A stretch of DNA of 64,000 bases, taken from Chloroflexota bacterium. Its GTDB lineage: Bacteria > Chloroflexota > Limnocylindria > Limnocylindrales > CSP1-4. The notes below the pieces were generated by a model. The model was not told the DNA's origin. It saw nothing but the letters and a program-made list of their open reading frames with translations, and ran no database searches. This document shows positions 60,173-64,000 of this stretch, piece by piece; positions within the stretch are counted from its first letter, which is position 1, and each line of letters opens with the position of its first letter. The position numbers were made by a program, and so were the translations under genes. The DNA is taken from the NCBI GenBank assembly GCA_021786265.1, contig JAJYNP010000022.1, forward strand, positions 10,264 through 74,263, in the 5' to 3' direction.

Positions 60173-60525
60173 CCGGCGAGAGCCACGCCAGGGCCGAAGT
60201 GCTCACCAGCATCGTACGCTCTGTGCCCCTCCCGGTGAGCCCCGTCCAACGGGCTGGCGGGCGCGGGCGCCCGCGCGCGACGACGATCCGGCGCTGGACA
60301 GCGCATCGAGGCGGGTGCCCCGCTCGGCGAGGGTCTCGATGTCGGGGAGGGCCACATACCCGCTGTCATCGCTCGTGAACCGGTCGTTGCAGGCGGGGCG
60401 ATAGCCACGCCCAGGTGCGCGACCCGCGCCTGGGGGTCGGTGGCGCTGGCGCGGGCCTCCTCGGGTGGCGTGCCCCCTGCGCCGGTTGCGGCGCCTGGCG
60501 GCCGCGATGGCAGACCGCGCGGCGA
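60173..60525. other. Non-coding or decayed stretch within the island
   Basis: No intact gene is visible. On the minus strand there is a protein-like fragment (see the remnant at 60047), and the rest is low-complexity GC-rich sequence without promoter-like boxes. Confidence 0.5.
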
Positions 60526-60633
60526 GCCCCCGACCGGCTCGTCTACCACGCCGCGGTCATCGTCCTGGAGGGCGAGTCCTATCGCCTGTGGGGCAAGCGC
60601 GAGGAGGTGCCGACGGCCGAGAGAGAGCGCTGA
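60526..60633 (+). pseudogene. C-terminal fragment of an IS21-family IstB ATPase
   Basis: The frame reads PDRLVYHAAVIVLEGESYRL then WGKREEV and ends at TGA 60631. This is the conserved end of IstB-like ATP-binding proteins (DRLLHHA-V--I-G-SYRL). The P-loop part and the IstA transposase are absent. Shortly after, GGCGTTGAC occurs twice (near 60653 and 60775), which recalls the repeated ends of IS21 elements. Confidence 0.6.
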
Positions 60634-60869
60634 ACCTGCTCAGGTCTGGACCGGCGTTGACACGGCTCTGCCATGAACACGCTCGGAGGGCGGTCCCCGG
60701 GCAGCCGGACCCGGTGGGGTCGATTGGCACTCGTGCTGGAGCGAACAGGCCGAATGCTGGCGCTGAACGCGGGGGGCGTTGACGCGCGGCCCACGCCAAG
60801 GCCGCCTCGACTGCGCCGAGCCACTGGCGAGACCGACCCCCAGCGGAGCATCCCCGGGAGGGTTGGTCG
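60634..60869. other. Decayed sequence between island pseudogenes
   Basis: No gene is recognised. It contains two GGCGTTGAC copies about 120 bp apart that may derive from an IS21 end, and GGGAGG shortly before the next remnant. Confidence 0.4.
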
Positions 60870-61097
60870 GTGGCCGAGCTCGGATTGTTCGTCGGCTATG
60901 GCGCGGTGCGCACGGGGAAGGAAGCCGAGGCCCGCGAGGCCGCCGAGGAGTCGGTCGCCCACTGCAACGCGCTGCAGACGGCAGGGGAGGTCGAGAGCCT
61001 CGAGCAGGTGATGGTGCGGGCTCGCGGGGGCGATCTCGCCGGCCGCCAGGACCGCACGACATCACTCGCGGGCCGGGCCCGATGTCGCGGAGGATGA
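60870..61097 (+). pseudogene. Truncated conserved hypothetical gene
   Basis: The first ~58 codons (MAELGLFVGYGAVRTGKEAE, EVESLEQVMVRARGGDLAG) resemble the N-terminal part of a small family whose members continue after GGDLAG with a hydrophobic F-L-RG strand. Here the frame runs instead into Arg-rich, unrelated sequence and stops, so the gene is frameshifted or truncated. Function unknown. Confidence 0.45.
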
Positions 61098-61115
61098 AGC
61101 GAGGGTGCACGTCCG

Positions 61116-61472
61116 CTCGACAGGGTCGGGACGAGCTTCGAGACGACGCTCAGGATGCTGGGCCCCGAGTTCCGAGGGAGCGGCAGCGTGGTCGATGCCG
61201 AGCCCCGCCGGCGCGTGCACCTGAGGGTGGACTGCACGTCCGCCCACGGCGGCACGAGCGACTGGATCTACCAGTTCGCGCCAGCGGGCGGAGCGACGCG
61301 CTGCTCGCTCGACATCGACTGCGCGGACTCCGGCACGGGCGCAGGGGCGGTCGTCATGCTTGAGCGCATCTTCGGGCGCCAGGCGCTCATCCGGGCGCTC
61401 GAGCGGGTGGCCCGACAACCCCTCGAGAACCTCGCCGCGCTCGCCGAGACGCAGGTGCCGCACCCCACCTGA
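61116..61472 (+). pseudogene. 5'-truncated SRPBCC (START/polyketide cyclase-like) gene
   Basis: The frame opens without a proper start and reads LDRVGTSFETTLRMLGPEFR, then RRVHLRVDCTSAHGG, DWIYQFAPAGGATRCSLDID and a C-terminal helix LERVARQPLENLAALAE. This matches the second half of SRPBCC fold proteins, which bind hydrophobic ligands. The N-terminal ~30-40 residues are missing, and no promoter is seen. An internal ATG at 61155 exists but would give a partial domain. Confidence 0.6.
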
Positions 61473-61520
61473 CGACACGCCTGCGTCACCGGTCCGCCCC
61501 GCCGCTGTTGCGGATAGAAT

Positions 61521-61570
61521 GGGTTCAAGAGGTCCCGCGTTCGAATCGCGGCGCCCCGACCAGAATCCCC
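61521..61570 (+). repeat. Right 50-bp att-like repeat (orphan tRNA-Pro 3' half)
   Basis: This is identical to 58186-58235 over 50 bp, covering the tRNA-Pro sequence from the anticodon to 8 nt beyond CCA, but without the 5' half. It ends 25 nt before the phosphoribosyltransferase start. A TAGAAT just upstream (61515-61520) could serve as a promoter for that gene. Confidence 0.95.
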
Positions 61571-61595
61571 AACCCTCCATGCCCGTGGTCGCCCT

Positions 61596-62057
61596 GTGGC
61601 ATCGCCGGAAACGCTCATCGTCAGCTGGGAGGACCTCGACCGCCTCGTCGAGCAACTGGCGGTGCAGGTTGGACGCGAATACGACGTCCTGCTCGCGATC
61701 ACGCGGGGCGCACTGGTGCCGGCCGGCATGCTGGCCTACCGGCTCGGCCTGCGCAACATCCTCGTGGCCGCGGTTGCCTTCTACGACGAAGCCGGACGGC
61801 CGGCCGAACGCCCGTCGTTCCTCCAGTTCCCGGCCGATCCGCTGCTCCACGACCGCCGGGTCCTGATCGTGGACGAGGTCTGGGACACGGGCTCGACGAT
61901 CCAGGCCGTGATCGACCGGGTGCGGCTCGCCGGGGGCCGCCCGACGACCGCGGTCCTGCACTACAAGCCCGCTCGCTCGCGGGTCCCCTCGGTGCCCGAC
62001 CACCACGTGGTCAGGACCGACGCATGGGTCGTCTACCCGTTCAAGGCGGGACGCTGA
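61596..62057 (+). CDS. Phosphoribosyltransferase (xanthine/guanine PRT-like)
   Basis: At 153 residues, this is a type I PRT with core RRVLIVDEVWDTGSTIQAV, the PRPP-binding motif. ITRGALVPAGMLAYRLGL is the pyrophosphate loop region, and the C-terminal DAWVVYPF is typical of Gpt/hypoxanthine-type PRTs. It would salvage a purine base with PRPP. GTG 61596 is the only sensible start; no Shine-Dalgarno is present. It sits directly on the right edge of the island, and its stop lies in a 35-bp tandem repeat. Confidence 0.88.
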   Translation: MASPETLIVSWEDLDRLVEQLAVQVGREYDVLLAITRGALVPAGMLAYRLGLRNILVAAVAFYDEAGRPAERPSFLQFPADPLLHDRRVLIVDEVWDTGSTIQAVIDRVRLAGGRPTTAVLHYKPARSRVPSVPDHHVVRTDAWVVYPFKAGR

Positions 62058-62142
62058 CCCACGCCAGGGCGCGGCGTCCGCCGGGACGCTGACCCACGCC
62101 AGGGCGCGGCGTCCGCCGGGGCGCTGATCCACGCCGCGACGC
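62047..62142. repeat. 35-bp tandem repeat, 2.7 copies, across the PRT stop codon
   Basis: Unit 1 (62047-62081) and unit 2 (62082-62116) are identical. Unit 3 (62117-62142) is partial with three substitutions. Each begins CGGGACGCTGACCCACGCC or similar. The TGA stop of the gene (62055-62057) lies in unit 1. The remaining intergenic DNA to 62233 shows nothing else. Confidence 0.92.
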
Positions 62143-62233
62143 ACGGACCGGCTGGTTCCCACCGAGGCGGCAGGACACGAAAGTGCGGGTGGCGGCGGTA
62201 CCTTCTGGCGCTTCCGGCGCTGCCGTCCACCGG

Positions 62234-62239
62234 TACGCT
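62234..62239 (+). promoter_or_regulatory. -10 box giving a leaderless transcript of the J-domain gene
   Basis: TACGCT ends 8 nt before the ATG at 62248, with no Shine-Dalgarno. Confidence 0.5.
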
Positions 62240-62247
62240 CGGACACG

Positions 62248-62739
62248 ATGTTCGGGAGCACCGACCACTACGCTATTCTCCAGGTCGATCCGCGGGCGGA
62301 CACCGAGGTGATCCAGGCGGCGTATCGCACGCTGGCCCGCAAGTACCATCCGGACGTCACCGGCGGCTCGGACGAACGGATGACCGCGCTCAACAACGCC
62401 TGGACCGTGCTCCGCGATCCGGCGGCCCGTGCCGAGTACGATCGGGCGCGCCGCATGGCCCTGGCACCTCCGCCCGTCCCGCCCCGGCCCGCCGAGCCGT
62501 GGGAGATGCGCCCGGCCGCGCCCTCGGGCAGCCCCTCCGGCAGCGTGCTCGATTTCGGCCGGTACGCGGGCTGGTCGCTGGGGCAGATCGCCCGGCAGGA
62601 CCCGGACTTCCTGGAATGGTTCGCCCGGACGCCCACCGGGCGCAGGTTTCGTGGGGAGATCGAGGCGCTCCTGTCCTCGCCGGCCCGGACCGCGACAGCG
62701 CTGGCCGACGAGCGACGGTGGGGCCGCTTCCGCCGCTGA
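62248..62739 (+). CDS. J-domain protein with ExoX-like C-terminal domain
   Basis: This is a 163-residue protein. Residues 6-66 form a J domain with the HPD triad (His34-Pro35-Asp36) in ARKYHPDVTGG and DPAARAEYDRARR, so it should stimulate an Hsp70 ATPase. A Pro-rich linker follows. Residues ~98-143 (VLDFGRYAGWSLGQIARQDP, DFLEWFARTPTGRRFRGEI) match the small domain found at the C-terminus of exodeoxyribonuclease X-like proteins. No DnaK is nearby; this is a client-specific cochaperone at best. Confidence 0.85.
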   Translation: MFGSTDHYAILQVDPRADTEVIQAAYRTLARKYHPDVTGGSDERMTALNNAWTVLRDPAARAEYDRARRMALAPPPVPPRPAEPWEMRPAAPSGSPSGSVLDFGRYAGWSLGQIARQDPDFLEWFARTPTGRRFRGEIEALLSSPARTATALADERRWGRFRR

Positions 62740-62862
62740 CGCACGTTCGTTCCGGCGCCCGGCACCCGGCGCCCGGTACCGGCGCGGGGCAGCTCGGCCA
62801 CGCGTCCACGCGTGCGCCGGTGGGCAAGCTCCCGCCAGGCGCGCGAGACGGACCGGTGGCGG

Positions 62863-62887
62863 TACGATGAGGTCCCCTTGCAGGAGG
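62863..62887 (+). promoter_or_regulatory. -10 box and Shine-Dalgarno of the proline racemase-family gene
   Basis: TACGAT (62863-62868) is 26 nt before the GTG at 62895. AGGAGG (62882-62887) is a perfect Shine-Dalgarno 7 nt before it and fixes the start. Confidence 0.6.
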
Positions 62888-62894
62888 TCGTGCG

Positions 62895-64000
62895 GTGCGA
62901 TTCGCGAACGGCATCGTGGCCGTCGACGCCCACGCAGCAGGCGAGCCCGGGCGGGTGATCGTCGGCGGCGTGCTCGACGTGCCGGGCGCCACCATGTTCG
63001 AGAAGATGCGCCACTTCGCGGCCCACCATGACGACGTGCGCCTGCGCATGCTGCGCGAGCCGCGCGGCTACCCGGCCGCGAACTGCAACCTGGTCCTGCC
63101 GCCCACCGACCCGGCCGCCGCCGCGGGCTACATCATCATGGAGCAGGTCGAGTACCCGCCCATGTCGGGCACCAACACGATCTGCGTCGCGACCGTGCTG
63201 ATCGAGATGGGCATGGTGCCGGTACGCGAGCCGGTGACGGAGTTCCTGCTGGAGTCGCCGGCCGGGCTGGTCGGCATCCGGGCGGACGTGGTGGACGGCA
63301 AGGCCCGGCACATCACGTTCGAGAACGTGCCCTCGTTCGTGTTCGCGCTCGACGCGGACGTCGAGGTCCCGGGTCTCGGCACCGTGAAGGTGGACGTGGC
63401 GTACGGGGGCATGATCTACGCGATCGCGGATGCAGGCGCCCTCGGTCTCCGCCTGGCGCCGGACGAGGCGCGCGACCTGGTCCGGGTGGGCGAGATGATC
63501 AAGACCGCCACCCGCGAGCAGGTCCCCTGCACGCACCCGGACAACCCCGGGATCGTCGGGCCCACCATCGCGCTCCTCTCGGGACCGGCCAGCGGCCCGT
63601 ACGCGGACCTGCGGAACACGGTGGTGGTATCGACCGGCGAGCTCGACTGGGACCGGCCGGCGACGTGGACGGGCGCACTGGACCGCTCTCCCTGCGGGAC
63701 CGGCACCTGCGCGAAGATGGCCACGCTGCATGCGCGCGGGAGGCTGGGGCTGGGCCAGGACTTCCGCCACGAAGGGATCCTGGGCACCGTCTTCACCGGA
63801 CGGCTGGTCCGGGAGACCACGGTGGGTGGCAGGCCGGCCGTGGTCCCGACCATCAGTGGAACGGCCTGGATCACCGGCTTCGCCACCTACGTCCTCGACC
63901 CGGAGGACCCATTCCCGGCGGGCTTCACCGTGGGCGACATCTGGGGCGCCGGCACGGCGATCCAAGCACCGGACCGGGGCGGTGCGTCGGGCACGAAGAT
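62895..64000 (+). CDS. Proline racemase-family protein (trans-3-hydroxyproline dehydratase-like), 5' part
   Basis: The gene runs off the right edge after 368 codons, close to the full family length. The sequence starts ANGIVAVDAHAAGEPGRVIV, the usual 'T(V/I)D.HT.GEP.R' opening. The two catalytic positions are Ser91 (PMSGTNTIC) and Cys267 (SPCGTGTCA). Racemases and 4-hydroxyproline epimerases have Cys at both; Ser/Cys is the pattern of trans-3-hydroxy-L-proline dehydratases, which make pyrroline-2-carboxylate. So catabolism of hydroxyproline is the better guess. Confidence 0.88.
   Translation, partial: MRFANGIVAVDAHAAGEPGRVIVGGVLDVPGATMFEKMRHFAAHHDDVRLRMLREPRGYPAANCNLVLPPTDPAAAAGYIIMEQVEYPPMSGTNTICVATVLIEMGMVPVREPVTEFLLESPAGLVGIRADVVDGKARHITFENVPSFVFALDADVEVPGLGTVKVDVAYGGMIYAIADAGALGLRLAPDEARDLVRVGEMIKTATREQVPCTHPDNPGIVGPTIALLSGPASGPYADLRNTVVVSTGELDWDRPATWTGALDRSPCGTGTCAKMATLHARGRLGLGQDFRHEGILGTVFTGRLVRETTVGGRPAVVPTISGTAWITGFATYVLDPEDPFPAGFTVGDIWGAGTAIQAPDRGGASGTK

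Noticed and set aside
62047..62142. Tandem repeats considered as a CRISPR array
   Set aside because: Units are directly adjacent without spacers, there are fewer than three full copies, and no cas genes are nearby.

Overview
The window is very GC-rich and almost fully coding. It holds about 55 genes, nearly all on the + strand, and most are single-copy housekeeping genes. Several features suggest a Chloroflexota-type bacterium (perhaps a Limnocylindria-like lineage, as found in soil and freshwater metagenomes). These are the gene content (murJ/murE with three FemABX proteins, an FtsA/PilM-like ATPase next to a 'baseplate J'-type membrane protein, smc partners scpA-scpB, an EF-P with an Arg tip), the heavy use of GTG starts and the style of the protein sequences. 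The phylum is inferred, because there is no rRNA gene to test it.

Layout. 1-7.0 kb: 3' end of a stomatin/SPFH gene, a response regulator-CpaE ATPase fusion, comM and dprA (DNA processing), a membrane-anchored CAP protein and a small conserved protein. 7.1-17.3 kb: topA, xerC, murJ, a FemX, murE and a second FemX with overlapping or nearly abutting ends, then a third FemX with its own promoter. 17.3-25.5 kb: rel (ppGpp), a small HELEH protein, hisS, aspS, an EamA transporter and a minus-strand pair (degenerate nucleotidyltransferase plus ArsN1-type acetyltransferase). 25.5-33.1 kb: typA, a cysteine desulfurase, mnmA, a small membrane protein and alaS. 33.1-37.9 kb: FtsA/PilM-like ATPase, baseplate-J-like protein, ruvX and mltG. 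38.1-39.9 kb: a minus-strand XRE regulator coupled to a GGDEF protein, divergent from a second XRE regulator across a palindromic operator. 40.1-51.0 kb: M24 peptidase, then efp, xseA, xseB, dxs, tlyA, nadK, recN, xerD and a PH/SHOCT membrane protein. 51.1-58.1 kb: site-2 protease, HD protein, scpA, scpB, rluB, cmk, ispH and der.

At 58.15 kb lies a tRNA-Pro(GGG) gene. A 50-bp perfect direct repeat of its 3' half recurs 3,335 bp downstream. Between the copies are a hybrid histidine kinase and decayed fragments, including an IS21 IstB tail, but no integrase. This is best read as a small, decayed tRNA-targeted island, the main accessory region of the window. Beyond it are a phosphoribosyltransferase, a J-domain protein and the 5' part of a proline racemase-family gene.

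Two genome-level habits stand out. First, many genes that begin transcription units carry a TANNNT-like -10 box only 6-10 nt before the start codon and no Shine-Dalgarno, the signature of leaderless mRNAs, whereas inner operon genes use GTGA/ATGA stop-start overlaps. Second, three genes (SPFH, der, phosphoribosyltransferase) have short tandem duplications lying across their stop codons.
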